Below, one piece after another: positions 1-9,877 of a DNA stretch of 64,000 bases. A program made the translations under genes and the position numbers. The number at the start of each line of letters is the position of its first letter. Within the stretch, counting starts at the first letter, position 1. The stretch spans positions 1 to 64,000 of the forward strand of contig CBFFYP010000007.1 of the NCBI GenBank assembly GCA_965646165.1, in the 5' to 3' direction. This DNA is from MGBC114844 sp910585855. GTDB taxonomy: Bacteria > Bacillota > Clostridia > Lachnospirales > Lachnospiraceae. The notes below the pieces were generated by a model. The model was given only the letters and a program-made list of their open reading frames with translations, ran no database searches and was not told where the DNA came from.

Positions 1-257
1 CACCTAGAATTTTTTGCATATCCTGCTTCCATGCAGGGTATGCAAAAAAAGGGGCGTGTTTAGCCCGGAGAATAGGGAAGAAAATGTTTTACAGCTAGTA
101 AAATCCTTACTTACACCAATTACATTTCGGCTATGGTGAGGGCGAATTGCGCCCCGGTTCGTACGGTTGGATGAACCGAAATCAGAAGCCCTAGACTTTC
201 TTACCGTTTGGAGCGGAGCAGGCAAAGGACAGGAGCAAACCGCCTCTGGCGTCCGGT
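1..257 (-). repeat. Family A intergenic repeat, copy A0 (cut by window start)
   Basis: This is a non-coding structured repeat, seen here in the orientation opposite to the copies at 51517, 58246 and 63921. It shares with them the GGCGTCCGG edge (about 247-255), the GGGCGAATTGCGCCCCGG core (about 141-158), the GGGGCGTGTTTAGCCCGG block (about 51-68), and a hairpin with TTTTTTGCAT / ATGCAAAAAAA arms at 10-50. The far arm lies outside the window. The short open frame across it is a by-product of the repeat, because the same frame recurs over other copies. The function is unknown; it may be a MITE-like element or a structured RNA. Confidence 0.75.
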
Positions 258-311
258 GAAAGCCAACCCAACTCTTTCCGGCAGCATCCTATCCTCATTT
301 TGATATAGATC

Positions 312-351
312 AAAAATACCCGAATCCAATATCCAATTAGATTCAGGTATT
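312..351 (-). terminator. Rho-independent terminator of the XRE gene
   Basis: Arms at 315-326 and 340-351 pair over 12 positions. The single non-Watson-Crick pair is a U-G wobble when read on the minus strand. The hairpin is followed on that strand by a short T run (TTTTTG). It lies 36 bases after the stop of the minus-strand XRE gene. Confidence 0.7.
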
Positions 352-387
352 CCACCAACTATTTACTCTCTAAAAATTCCACCGTTA

Positions 388-1167
388 TCACACCCCTTTT
401 TCTTCTTCCCCTTCTTTTGGCAAATTCCGTATCAAAGACATCAGCACATCCTTTACAATCTGCTGTGACTTTGATGTCATATCACATTGAATATGTACCA
501 ATTCCTCCCAATTACACTCTACCACCTCAACCTTCACTTCATTTCCAAGTAAATAAGAAGGTGATATCTGCAATGCCCTGCACAAATAAACAAATACAGG
601 AAGACTAGGCAATCTCTCTCCTAACTCCACTTGACGAATAAAAACAGAACTAACCCCACAATTACTAGCCACCTCTTGTGAAGTATACTGCATTTCCTGC
701 CGTACCTTTTTTAATCGTCTGCCAAACTCTTCATGATCCATCTCTCCATACTTTTTCTCACTCATATCCTCTTTTTCGTCCCGTTCTCCTAAATTTTCTA
801 TTAAAGAGTACAAAACTTCTTTTACCATCTCCTGTGAAACAGAAGAAAGCTGCGACAATCCTTCTGCCATCTCTTCCCATCCCTGATCCGTAACAGGAAT
901 CTGCACCTCACTCTTTAATAAATAGGCAGGCGATATCTGCAAACTATCACAAATTTTTACAAATACTGGCACACTAGGCACTCTTGCTCCTGCCTCAATT
1001 TGACGAATAAAAACCGGATTTACCCCGCACGCAACTCCTAATCGATCCGATGTCACCTTCAATTCCTTTCGAACCTCTCGTAATTGCCTTCCAAATTCCT
1101 TTTGATTAAATTCCTCCTTGTTCTCTTTTTTTTTATCATTCATAATAAACCCCTTTTCATTATTCAT
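388..1167 (-). CDS. Tandem XRE-family helix-turn-helix regulator (two HTH repeats)
   Basis: A probable DNA-binding transcriptional regulator, cytoplasmic. The protein is built as two copies of one unit. Each unit has an XRE/Cro-C1 helix-turn-helix (FGRQLREVRKEL... and FGRRLKKVRQEM..., with VFIRQIEAG / VFIRQVELG recognition helices) followed by an acidic helical tail. The start was placed at the ATG at 1165-1167 because AGAAGGGG lies 7 bases upstream; an in-frame codon 14 triplets earlier has no ribosome site. It is divergent from a paralogue with the same architecture at 1607. Promoter, ligand and targets are not visible. No phage or toxin-antitoxin genes flank it. Confidence 0.8.
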   Translation of the reverse strand: MNNEKGFIMNDKKKENKEEFNQKEFGRQLREVRKELKVTSDRLGVACGVNPVFIRQIEAGARVPSVPVFVKICDSLQISPAYLLKSEVQIPVTDQGWEEMAEGLSQLSSVSQEMVKEVLYSLIENLGERDEKEDMSEKKYGEMDHEEFGRRLKKVRQEMQYTSQEVASNCGVSSVFIRQVELGERLPSLPVFVYLCRALQISPSYLLGNEVKVEVVECNWEELVHIQCDMTSKSQQIVKDVLMSLIRNLPKEGEEEKGV

Positions 1168-1606
1168 AGTATATCCCCTTCTGTAACCTAATGTTTTATT
1201 TGGTTTCATAAAGTATACAATAATATAAGGAAAAAGGATAGATTCTAGAAGTTAAATTTATAAACTTTCCGCTACATTTTGACATTTTTTTTATTTTTTT
1301 ACTATTTTTTCTAAAAAAATTTTATAATACGCTATCTAATTCAATCAACATATTGTCTTATCTATTAAAAAACTCCCCAAACAACTTACCATTTTATCCC
1401 TAATTTTCTCATTAAAAAAATAAAACCCCTAAATTAAAATACTAACGAACTTTATCTATTTCTCTTCTATCATAATAATACAAAATTTCTAAAAATACAA
1501 CCTTTTTCTATTTTTTCTTACAAAAAATCTATTCAAACGACAAATATTTCTGTATATTTAACACGAGAAACTATTAGACTACAAAAAATAAAGAAAGGAA
1601 AATACT
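1168..1606. promoter_or_regulatory. AT-rich divergent intergenic region between two XRE paralogues
   Basis: A region of about 440 bases with no credible open frame, extremely AT-rich with A and T runs. It must hold both promoters of the divergent XRE genes. Weak -10-like strings occur (TATACT reading left near 1212-1217, TATATT reading right near 1554-1559), but I see no convincing -35 partner. Autoregulation by either XRE protein would be expected to act here; no clear operator palindrome was found. Confidence 0.35.
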
Positions 1607-2347
1607 ATGAACCCTATAAAAAAAGAAAACCATTTTAACTACAAAGAATTCGGCAAACAAGTCAAACTGGCAAGAAATCAAGCCAATTTATCCACCAATC
1701 AATTAGGAGATAAATGTGATCTCGATCCATCCTATATCCGGCAAATAGAATCTGGTTCAAAACTGCCAAGTCTTCCCACTTTTGTAAAAATCTGCAACAA
1801 TTTAGAAGTATCTCCTTCTACCCTTTTAAAAAACGAAATCTTAAGTCAAATCACCGATTTCGACTGGAATGAACTAACAGAACAAATGCTGCAAGTTTCT
1901 CCTATTTTTCATGAACTTATCGATGAAATACTTTTTTCTCTTATTGAAAATTTAACAGAAACAAAGAGAAAAAAAGAAAATCACACAAAAGAAAACTATC
2001 CATTCCAACTTGAACAAGAAGAATTTGGCAAACGTTTCTATAAAGCACGTGAAGAAATGCAGATTTTAACAAAAGAATTAGCAAAGAACTGCAATATTTC
2101 CACTACTTTTATCAGACAAATCGAATCAGGGAGCAAACTGCCAAGTCTACCTATCTTTGTAAACCTCTGCAATGAACTGCATGTTTCACCAAACTATCTT
2201 CTTGGAAATGAATTAGAAAATAAATATATCAAAGATAATCAGAAAGAATTAAAACAAATCCATTATCATATGACACCAATGGAGCAAAAATTAACAACTG
2301 ATATTATAAATATATTAACTCGAAACCTTTTAAAATTTATCTTATAA
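1607..2347 (+). CDS. Tandem XRE-family helix-turn-helix regulator, paralogue
   Basis: A second protein with two XRE helix-turn-helix units, 246 residues. Its units, FGKQVKLARNQANLS...SYIRQIESG and FGKRFYKAREEMQIL...TFIRQIESG, match the unit plan and spacing of the divergent gene at 388-1167, including the PSLPTFVKICNNL-type segment after each HTH. An AAAGAAAGGAAAATACT ribosome site precedes the ATG. It is more AT-rich than its partner. The pair probably arose by duplication and inversion, or was acquired together. It is most likely a transcription factor; the regulated genes are unknown. Confidence 0.8.
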   Translation: MNPIKKENHFNYKEFGKQVKLARNQANLSTNQLGDKCDLDPSYIRQIESGSKLPSLPTFVKICNNLEVSPSTLLKNEILSQITDFDWNELTEQMLQVSPIFHELIDEILFSLIENLTETKRKKENHTKENYPFQLEQEEFGKRFYKAREEMQILTKELAKNCNISTTFIRQIESGSKLPSLPIFVNLCNELHVSPNYLLGNELENKYIKDNQKELKQIHYHMTPMEQKLTTDIINILTRNLLKFIL

Positions 2348-2753
2348 CCCAAAAATAACAGATTGTTATTTCCATAGCAAATTATGATAGGTAATTCAAC
2401 TCGTTGATCATTCTATTCAACCATAATCAAAGTATAAGGGACTTTGGCTGTTTTCCTTTATGCTCTCAAATTTTCTCTTATTCTCCTAAAACAGCCTTCT
2501 TTCCAGATAGCCCCCATGTACACCAAACATATTCATCTTTCTTTTTATACAATAATTTTCTAAATAATAAAATTGCTTTCTAAAACAAAAAATGATTTTC
2601 ATATTTCATCAATAATGCCTATAAAAAGATACTTTATTTTTCTATTATTTGCAGTTAAAAACTTTTTTAAACTCTTATCTTTATATTTAGTATTAAATAT
2701 ATAAATTATTATTTCTATACAAAAATTTAAAAATATAAAAAATTTAAGTACTA
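2348..2753. other. Intergenic region between convergent genes
   Basis: About 400 AT-rich bases separate the convergent XRE gene and the vWA operon end. An 8-bp hairpin (2353-2360 with 2364-2371, 3-base loop) follows the XRE stop, but without a T run. A 9-base inverted repeat (GGCTGTTTT near 2447, AAAACAGCC near 2487) is also present. No credible gene was seen. Confidence 0.4.
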
Positions 2754-4109
2754 TCACTTAAGCCAAGGAAATAATCTTTCCCACCATTTTTTCTTCTCCA
2801 CAATGTAATAATACTCTAAATTACCTTCGCACGGTTCTATTGTAACTTTATATTCTCCTTCTTTGAAAAATGTTAGTTTCCCTTCATTACATTTATATTC
2901 TTCTGAATTTTTAAACCCTTTTAATGCCACTTCCTCTTCGTTGCCATCTTCATCTTTAATTTTAATATTGTATTCTGTATCAGCATTATCAGAAGATATT
3001 CCAAATTCTTTTTCTATATCAATTTTTTCTCCAATCTTTACAACACATCTTTTTACCTCATTTTCATTACCCTCATCGATTTGATTCTGTATATCATCTT
3101 CTGTTGTTGTTATAGGTTGTGTATCAGAAACATTTTTTCTCATATATATCCCTCTACAACTTACATTTTCATCAGATAATACTATCTTATACTTATACTC
3201 CTTTATACCATCCTCTTCAAAAATCAAATAAATAAAATTATTATACTGTTGTGAAACTACTGGTTTTATTTCAGAATCATCCCTTTCAACAATAATAGAA
3301 TTTAAATAATCCTTCTCTATTGCATAATCTAATATTTCAATCATAACTATGATTCTAAACGCATCTTGAGCAGAATTAAACTGTATTTGATTTTTATTCA
3401 TACTAAAAGAAATCTTATTAATTTTAACTCCAAGTTTTTCAAACAATAATGATAATATTTCTTTCATTAAAATTTCATTTTTATCTTTATCTATTTTTTT
3501 CCATTCTACTTTTTCATCTAAATTTCCAAATATATATGTATCCTCCCCTACTATTGTTCCCTCAAATTCAATTAAAACAACACTTTGATTATCCCCTGCA
3601 GAAAATTTATTTACCTCTTTTTCAAACTCCTTTTTTGCTATTTCCTCGTCTTCATTTTCTACATAGTCTAATCTTCCATCTGATAGCATTACAATACACT
3701 TCTTAAATGCATTAGACTCATCCATAATCTTTATAGCTTCTTTAATTGCTCCTTTCTGATCTGTATATAGTTTATCTGGTCCAATTTTTTTTAATCTATC
3801 TATATACTCTATAATATTATCACTTTCAATCCTCCCATTATAAAGAGTATCTTCTTCGCCTTTTCCTCCAAACCATTTCAAATGAACTCTAATTCCTGTA
3901 TTCTGAGCATAAATTCCTATCTCATTTACCCATCTTGCAACATCATCCCATGAATTTTTCATAGTTTCACTAGCATCAACTAATATAATCAATTCACTAT
4001 CAATATCCTCCATTGCTTTACTTCGAAAATTATAAAAAAATAAAGATACACAAAAGAAAATGCAAAAGAAAAATAAGACACATCGCTTCTTTTCACTCAA
4101 TTTATCCAT
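2754..4109 (-). CDS. Membrane-anchored von Willebrand A (vWA) domain protein
   Basis: A vWA protein of 451 residues, last gene of the vWA/actin-like/tubulin-like operon. A hydrophobic segment at residues 9-28 should anchor it or act as an uncleaved signal, putting the rest outside the cell. The vWA fold starts at LIILVDASETM: D45, S47 and T49 fit a slightly degenerate MIDAS motif (DxSxT), and SDG at 143-145 fits the next metal-site loop. The C-terminal half (about 230-435) looks beta-rich and acidic, ending in a basic aromatic tail (KKKWWERLFPWLK). vWA domains usually bind protein partners through a metal. It probably works with the second vWA protein at 9878. The ligand is unknown. Confidence 0.75.
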   Translation of the reverse strand: MDKLSEKKRCVLFFFCIFFCVSLFFYNFRSKAMEDIDSELIILVDASETMKNSWDDVARWVNEIGIYAQNTGIRVHLKWFGGKGEEDTLYNGRIESDNIIEYIDRLKKIGPDKLYTDQKGAIKEAIKIMDESNAFKKCIVMLSDGRLDYVENEDEEIAKKEFEKEVNKFSAGDNQSVVLIEFEGTIVGEDTYIFGNLDEKVEWKKIDKDKNEILMKEILSLLFEKLGVKINKISFSMNKNQIQFNSAQDAFRIIVMIEILDYAIEKDYLNSIIVERDDSEIKPVVSQQYNNFIYLIFEEDGIKEYKYKIVLSDENVSCRGIYMRKNVSDTQPITTTEDDIQNQIDEGNENEVKRCVVKIGEKIDIEKEFGISSDNADTEYNIKIKDEDGNEEEVALKGFKNSEEYKCNEGKLTFFKEGEYKVTIEPCEGNLEYYYIVEKKKWWERLFPWLK

Positions 4110-4180
4110 ATATAATCCTCCTTGCTTTTTTACTTTTCATATTACATTTATCTTAATTATAAAAACATAATAATCCACTT

Positions 4181-7100
4181 TTAACTATTTATATAATTAA
4201 TTTCATCTATCACTTGTTTACAAACTTCCTTTCTCTCATTCTCTATTATATCCACAATAGAAACATCCTGCGCTTGTTGTTTTACATCATCCACCTCTTT
4301 ACAATCTAAATTAGGAAATTCCTGAAAAATTTCCTGACGCAACTCTTTCATTACTTCTATAAACTCTTTACATTCCTCAGAAGATGGTACATTTCCCATC
4401 GATTTATATACAAAATCTGGTAACTGAATATCTTCTTGAAATACTCTTGTTTTACATCCCCGAACCATTTGTTCATCCACATTTTTTGCCAATATTATCT
4501 TGATTTCTACTTCTTTATCTATACCAGCCGCTTTGGCTATATATTTAATTATTCTATTTTTCATTGGTAAAATTAAAATTTCATCTGCATCTTTTTGCGT
4601 AATATCCTTTATATCTTTATCATTAACTATCCACTTTAAAAATTTAACTCCATTTCCACCCAAAAAAATATTAATTCTTTTTATACTTTCATTTTTACAC
4701 TTTCGAATCAATACTCCCACATTTAAAAATAATAACATAATATTATAAGTGATTGCCATTAAAAAATAACGAAATTCATACATATTATTAAAAACATCTG
4801 GTGAGCTAACAAAATTCGCTTCATCAATTTTCATAGCAATCATATCAAACACACCTTGATAATGTGTAATGTCTTTTGTCCTTTTACTTTTGTCAAACAA
4901 TTCTCCAAACTCCTCTAACATTCGTTCAACATCAGATTTATTAACTAAATCCTGATTCCCATTTAATAAAATTTTGAGAATTTGCGGATATAATGGAAAA
5001 CCCAACTTGTCCGCATCTACCAACATACTTATATTTCTACCTGCATATTCTAATACTATATGATTTACATTAATTTTCTTTGCTTCTTCCAATCCATCTA
5101 TTTCTACTTCATCCTTATTCCCTTCGTCAGCTCCTGATTTTTCCCTACCAGTTTTACTAGTATTCCCCTCTAAAGGAGGTTCATCATCAGTCAATTTTTT
5201 TTCATCTTTCCCATTACTTTTTACTGATAAAATAACCACATTTGTATTCTTCCAACCAATATTCATTCCTATATCAAGACAATCATCAGAAATTCTATTC
5301 TCTTCCATTATTTCCATTCTATATATTTGCTCATATACATAACAACTAAGTGCCTCATAATCTCTAACGGCAACTACATCTTCTGAGCCTGCTACGCTTA
5401 TTCCAGTTCTCAATCTCACATTTAATAATGCATTTTTCCATAAACCTTTTAATTCTCCCAATTTTTCATTTTTTTCTTCACAATGTAAAAAGTAAACCCT
5501 AACATAAGAACATTCACATATAATAATTCGATATACTGCATAAATCAATAACTGCTCTATAAATATATGAACTTCTTCTCGTTGTATCTCATTCATCTTT
5601 GCGTATTCAAAATTAATATAACTAACAATAGATTGTTGAAGCTCATTCAAATATGCACTTCCATCAAATAAAATCTGTCCATCCTCAAAAGGTCTTCCAT
5701 CTTTTTCTAAAATTGGTCTTTTACTATATTTCCGAAAGCTATGTAACATATTCTTAATGCAACTACTTACAGAACTCATATTTTTTTCATCAGGAATTAC
5801 AAAATTAATTCTTACTGTATTTAATTCATCCTGATTGCCAGCAATACGACAGGAACGAGGTATCCAAAACCCTATATCTTGTCTCTCCTTTTTTTTATAC
5901 TTTTGCACTTCATCTCCATAATCTTTTATTATAGCTATACTTGTAGTTGAATGTCCCATATCAACAATAATACTTGCCGTTGAACCAATTTCCATTGTTC
6001 CTACATGTTTTGTCCGTATTGGAAGAAAACCACTTACTCCTTGATAACTATAACACAAATAGGCGGGAAATGAACATGATTTACAAAGCTGAAATTCTGT
6101 ATTATTACCACCACTAGAATCATTTATATATTCTACTTGTCTAATTGCTTCTGGAACAGATACTACAATTCCTGTTCCTTTTCTTTTTTCTGTATAAATA
6201 TAATAATTTTTCCATCCCACTACATCAACTTGATTCGTCGGCCATATATAAGTTGCTTCCATTTCTCGTCCATACAAAAATTGCCAATTTTCTATTGAAT
6301 ACTTTTTTCGAAAACAATATGGAAATTCCTTTATTTGTAAAGTTATATCCATTTCTTTTTCTAGAGTGTTATAAACCGCTGTAAATAGTTCAAAAAACTC
6401 ATTTGGAGTAATATGATTTTGAATTAATTCACCTACAAAATGACTCTTAAATGGCATAAAAACACATGCAGCCATTCTTTGACCACCATTATCATATACC
6501 TCTATAATAGGTTTTCCTTCCTCTATCTCCAAAATACTTTTATAAAGTTTTTTTAATTTTTGGATATTTCCTTCTCTTTCCATAGTATCTGGAGCATCAT
6601 CATAAACTAATACTAATATTCTTTCTTCAAAAATATCCTCTATATAACGTTCAATCAAAAAACGTAGTTTAACATTTTTAACGGTAACATCACAGCAATT
6701 ATTTAAAAAATCATATTCCTTACGTATACTATTATTCATGCTACTATATATACCCAACAAAATTGGACTAGTTCTATCTTCCTGCCCACTACGCTCATAT
6801 TCCTGTATAAAATAATCTAATTCTTCCATAACTCTCTCAAACTTATTGTAGTATTTTCCATTTAATAATTTACTATACGATAAATTTCCCTTTAATTTTT
6901 TTAACCATTTCAATAATTCTAAAATCTCTCTTTGTTCTCCCTTAAAATCAAATTTTATTTCTTCCTTACCATCTATCTTCATAATAAAAAACCAATCCTG
7001 TTTGACTTGTTTCGTCTTTTTGAAAAACTGTTTAGCAGGACACACTAAAGTAATCGGTGAAAAAATTGCTACTGGTAATTTCTTTATTCTTACAATATAC

Positions 7101-7513
7101 AAAAAATCCCATGTAGTGTTAAAAAATACTGGTACATCTTCTGGTCGAAAATCATAAGCTGCCTTTAAAAATAGATTCTTATTTTCACCAGACAAATCTA
7201 CTCGAATCAAATCTACCTTTACATTACACACTTTCTGTAAAGCCATAATGCTTAAAACAGCTCTCCACTCTGCCACCGCTCTACTATGATCCAAATTTTT
7301 CTCGTCTAAAAATGCCTTATGAAATAAAAGCATTTGTTCAAACATATGTGGCACAGCATTAGATCCACCTTCAAATACTGATACATTTGGCTCATAGTAC
7401 AATCTTAAATTTGAAATAAGAAAATCATATGGCATATCTATTTTCTCCCAGCAACTTTCTGCATCGACTTCCACATCATTCTTCAAAGCTGGCAACATAT
7501 ACTTCTTCTTCAT
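4181..7513 (-). CDS. Large actin/Hsp70-fold ATPase-like protein
   Basis: An 1110-residue cytoplasmic protein with no membrane segment. An actin/Hsp70-type nucleotide site can be read in three parts: a phosphate-1 loop IIVDMGHSTTSIAII near residue 515-530, a phosphate-2-like stretch CLDIGMNIGWKNTNVVIL near 742-758, and an adenosine-type loop INIFLGGNG near 945-953. The 500-residue N-terminal part is unrecognised. A charged, low-complexity linker lies near 770-810. The layout (large N-terminal region plus split ATPase) is reminiscent of SrfB-type Hsp70-like proteins, but I cannot confirm that family. Its neighbours are a tubulin-like protein and two vWA proteins, so it is probably the ATP-driven part of one complex. 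Starts at ATG with a weak ribosome site. Confidence 0.6.
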   Translation of the reverse strand: MKKKYMLPALKNDVEVDAESCWEKIDMPYDFLISNLRLYYEPNVSVFEGGSNAVPHMFEQMLLFHKAFLDEKNLDHSRAVAEWRAVLSIMALQKVCNVKVDLIRVDLSGENKNLFLKAAYDFRPEDVPVFFNTTWDFLYIVRIKKLPVAIFSPITLVCPAKQFFKKTKQVKQDWFFIMKIDGKEEIKFDFKGEQREILELLKWLKKLKGNLSYSKLLNGKYYNKFERVMEELDYFIQEYERSGQEDRTSPILLGIYSSMNNSIRKEYDFLNNCCDVTVKNVKLRFLIERYIEDIFEERILVLVYDDAPDTMEREGNIQKLKKLYKSILEIEEGKPIIEVYDNGGQRMAACVFMPFKSHFVGELIQNHITPNEFFELFTAVYNTLEKEMDITLQIKEFPYCFRKKYSIENWQFLYGREMEATYIWPTNQVDVVGWKNYYIYTEKRKGTGIVVSVPEAIRQVEYINDSSGGNNTEFQLCKSCSFPAYLCYSYQGVSGFLPIRTKHVGTMEIGSTASIIVDMGHSTTSIAIIKDYGDEVQKYKKKERQDIGFWIPRSCRIAGNQDELNTVRINFVIPDEKNMSSVSSCIKNMLHSFRKYSKRPILEKDGRPFEDGQILFDGSAYLNELQQSIVSYINFEYAKMNEIQREEVHIFIEQLLIYAVYRIIICECSYVRVYFLHCEEKNEKLGELKGLWKNALLNVRLRTGISVAGSEDVVAVRDYEALSCYVYEQIYRMEIMEENRISDDCLDIGMNIGWKNTNVVILSVKSNGKDEKKLTDDEPPLEGNTSKTGREKSGADEGNKDEVEIDGLEEAKKINVNHIVLEYAGRNISMLVDADKLGFPLYPQILKILLNGNQDLVNKSDVERMLEEFGELFDKSKRTKDITHYQGVFDMIAMKIDEANFVSSPDVFNNMYEFRYFLMAITYNIMLLFLNVGVLIRKCKNESIKRINIFLGGNGVKFLKWIVNDKDIKDITQKDADEILILPMKNRIIKYIAKAAGIDKEVEIKIILAKNVDEQMVRGCKTRVFQEDIQLPDFVYKSMGNVPSSEECKEFIEVMKELRQEIFQEFPNLDCKEVDDVKQQAQDVSIVDIIENERKEVCKQVIDEINYINS

Positions 7514-7571
7514 TCCACTATCCTCCCACTATCCAATTTTCATAACTCACATTACACTTTTCTCTTCAAAT

Positions 7572-9257
7572 CTAAAATAAACATGCACAAAATACTGCAT
7601 TTACAAGATTTCTTACACCAGATTCCATCGTTTTATCGCTCGAATTCGCAATATTCTTAAACACATCATCTTCCTTAACGAAAATACTAAATCCCATATT
7701 ACTAATCCTACTCCAAATTTTATCCATACTAATTTTTTCAGAATAAAAGTCTGTATTAAAGTGAATCTCCTCTAATTTTTCCAAATTCCTTCTTATATAT
7801 TTTAAATTTTTATTATACTGATTTTTTGCCTTATCCTCCTCCATATCCACATTCCCATTTCTAATTTGATTATTTTGATGCTGTTTAAAAAGAAGCTCTT
7901 TAGAAAAAAAAGAAAGATAACTCACTACATCTCCCTTATCTTCATTATACTCGACTTGATCTAATTCATTTAATTTATCTATATTTCCCAAATTCAATTC
8001 AGCAAACCATCTAATATATGCATCACAATAATTAGAAATAGCGACAAAAATACTATAAAGCCGTGTACTTTCAAACCCTTCTACTTTAACCTTACCATCT
8101 AAAAAATCATAATACCAAGGTATTTTTTTTGCCTTTTTTCTTAATTTATCCTTCTTTGTATAATCAAATAATTCCTCAATTATCAAACTTTTCATTACGA
8201 TAGCAAATCTCATCATAATAAAGAAAAAACTATAGCCTTTTTCCATTCTATAAATATTATCACCGCCAATTTTTTCTGCTGGTATCACTGCAAAATAATG
8301 TCCTGTTGTATCCATTGCATTATCAAAAAAAGTTATAGCAGACATAGCTGCATAAAACTCTACAATATGAGGAAGATTCCTTTGTTTTGCCCCCGCAGTT
8401 GCATAATTTCCTCTAACATCTGCAGCATCATGTCCTAAAATAAACAATTCATCAAAAGTTTTACGTTCCTCTTCTCCATCTACATACTTATAATATTCTA
8501 ACGCAGACTTTGTTTTCAATGCAAATTTATCTGCTTCAATAGCTGGTGTATTCTCCTTTTCATTTCCATCTTCGTTATCTCCATGTCGAAATAAAAAATA
8601 TGGTAACACAATACATCCCCCTATTTTCATTTGTTCCTGAATATTTTTATTCTCAGATGCTCCAAATAAAGTTTCTTTAAAATAACGAGCGATAGTTGGC
8701 AATGAAGATGCTCCTGTTCCACCAAAAACAGAACCAAGTAAAAATATTTTTACTTTTTTCATCTCCTGCATCTCTGTCAAAATAAGTGTTCGAAAATTTA
8801 TCATAATCCTATCCATATTGGCAGCAAATACTGCTGCTCCCACATTGGGATGAGCAAAAAAGCCATTTGATATTTTTAAATTCATTTCATCTTCACTATA
8901 AAGTATTTCCATCAAAGCTCTTGCTGTTTCCGTTGTTCCATGTTCATCTCCAGAAGTCAAATCCTTAAAATACTGAATTCCATTTACTGGATTTGCAGTC
9001 ATAAGTCTTACTTTAGGGAAAAAAAAACAATTTAAAGAACTTCCTTCAATTACATATTGTTCCCTACAACTTACATATATATCATATAAATTTTTAAATC
9101 GCTCTGCATTTCCATTTTGCATATCTGAATCAATATAAAATAAATTCAAATATCTATATCGAAAATATCCATTTGCACACATATGTAATAATATTTCACC
9201 ACACTTTGCACCCGTTCCACCCAATAATATCATATTATAACTAAATTCTTCCCTCAT
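7572..9257 (-). CDS. Tubulin-like (FtsZ/tubulin-fold) protein
   Basis: 561 residues, probably cytoplasmic and GTP-binding. The N-terminus has a Rossmann-like start LLGGTGAKCG (13-20), an acidic YIDSD strand end (41-45), and the tubulin/FtsZ signature form GSVFGGTGASSLPTIA (175-190). This arrangement fits the tubulin-like family known as Tubulin_2 rather than cell-division FtsZ, whose signature is GGGTG. The 300-residue C-terminal half is helical and unrecognised. Such proteins have been linked to vWA proteins in proposed membrane-remodelling systems, and here two vWA genes lie in the same operon. Whether it polymerises cannot be told from sequence. Confidence 0.65.
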   Translation of the reverse strand: MREEFSYNMILLGGTGAKCGEILLHMCANGYFRYRYLNLFYIDSDMQNGNAERFKNLYDIYVSCREQYVIEGSSLNCFFFPKVRLMTANPVNGIQYFKDLTSGDEHGTTETARALMEILYSEDEMNLKISNGFFAHPNVGAAVFAANMDRIMINFRTLILTEMQEMKKVKIFLLGSVFGGTGASSLPTIARYFKETLFGASENKNIQEQMKIGGCIVLPYFLFRHGDNEDGNEKENTPAIEADKFALKTKSALEYYKYVDGEEERKTFDELFILGHDAADVRGNYATAGAKQRNLPHIVEFYAAMSAITFFDNAMDTTGHYFAVIPAEKIGGDNIYRMEKGYSFFFIMMRFAIVMKSLIIEELFDYTKKDKLRKKAKKIPWYYDFLDGKVKVEGFESTRLYSIFVAISNYCDAYIRWFAELNLGNIDKLNELDQVEYNEDKGDVVSYLSFFSKELLFKQHQNNQIRNGNVDMEEDKAKNQYNKNLKYIRRNLEKLEEIHFNTDFYSEKISMDKIWSRISNMGFSIFVKEDDVFKNIANSSDKTMESGVRNLVNAVFCACLF

Positions 9258-9281
9258 TTATTTTTCCTCTTTATTCACTTA

Positions 9282-9860
9282 TTATTTTTTAAATACAAAT
9301 AAATCCAAACAATCAAAGAATTTGGTCCAATCAAGAGCTTCCCCAGCAGATGGTCTACTTCCCAACGGATCTAATAATCTTGATGATAAAATAATTGGGA
9401 AAACTTTTATTGCTATTATAAGAACTGGGAGAGGGAATTCAAAAAAATTATAATAAAAAGCAAGGAAAAAAGCTTCTATCACATAAGCTACGACTATAAA
9501 AACTCTAATCCAACTTTTTTTATACAAATCATAACTTTTAATAAATACAAATGTAACCAGAATAATAAAAACTGCTACTGCTATATTAAATAAAAGAATT
9601 ATTACTGTCATATTCTCCAATGAATGTTCGTTAACTCTATCCTCTATCCATTGCATCACGTCTTCATACCCTAACTGTTGTTTAGTTGACTCTACAAAAT
9701 ATTTTTGTTTTAAGTATAAAATATTTATTTGATATGACATAGCTGTCATATATATAAAAAACAAAATAGACAAAAAAATACTTTCACGTCGAAATAGTAA
9801 AATATAGTTATCACAACAATAGTATTTTTCATTTTGGCTTCTAACCTCTTCTATTCTCAT
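9282..9860 (-). CDS. Four-helix membrane protein of the vWA/tubulin-like operon
   Basis: 192 residues, not recognised. Four hydrophobic segments are visible near residues 28-46, 84-107, 117-136 and 141-158. Between the first and second is a polar loop of about 35 residues. The tail is short and cytoplasmic or extracellular, depending on topology. It lies 24 bases upstream of the tubulin-like gene and 17 bases downstream of the second vWA gene. It probably gives the complex an additional membrane anchor. Confidence 0.6.
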   Translation of the reverse strand: MRIEEVRSQNEKYYCCDNYILLFRRESIFLSILFFIYMTAMSYQINILYLKQKYFVESTKQQLGYEDVMQWIEDRVNEHSLENMTVIILLFNIAVAVFIILVTFVFIKSYDLYKKSWIRVFIVVAYVIEAFFLAFYYNFFEFPLPVLIIAIKVFPIILSSRLLDPLGSRPSAGEALDWTKFFDCLDLFVFKK

Positions 9861-9877
9861 TAACTATTTCCTCCCTA

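Noticed and set aside
4..225. Open frame across family A copy A0
   Set aside because: It matches frames over the other copies and has no ribosome site; it is a by-product of the repeat.
388..2347. Prophage or toxin-antitoxin region
   Set aside because: No phage, integrase or toxin gene is adjacent to the XRE pair.
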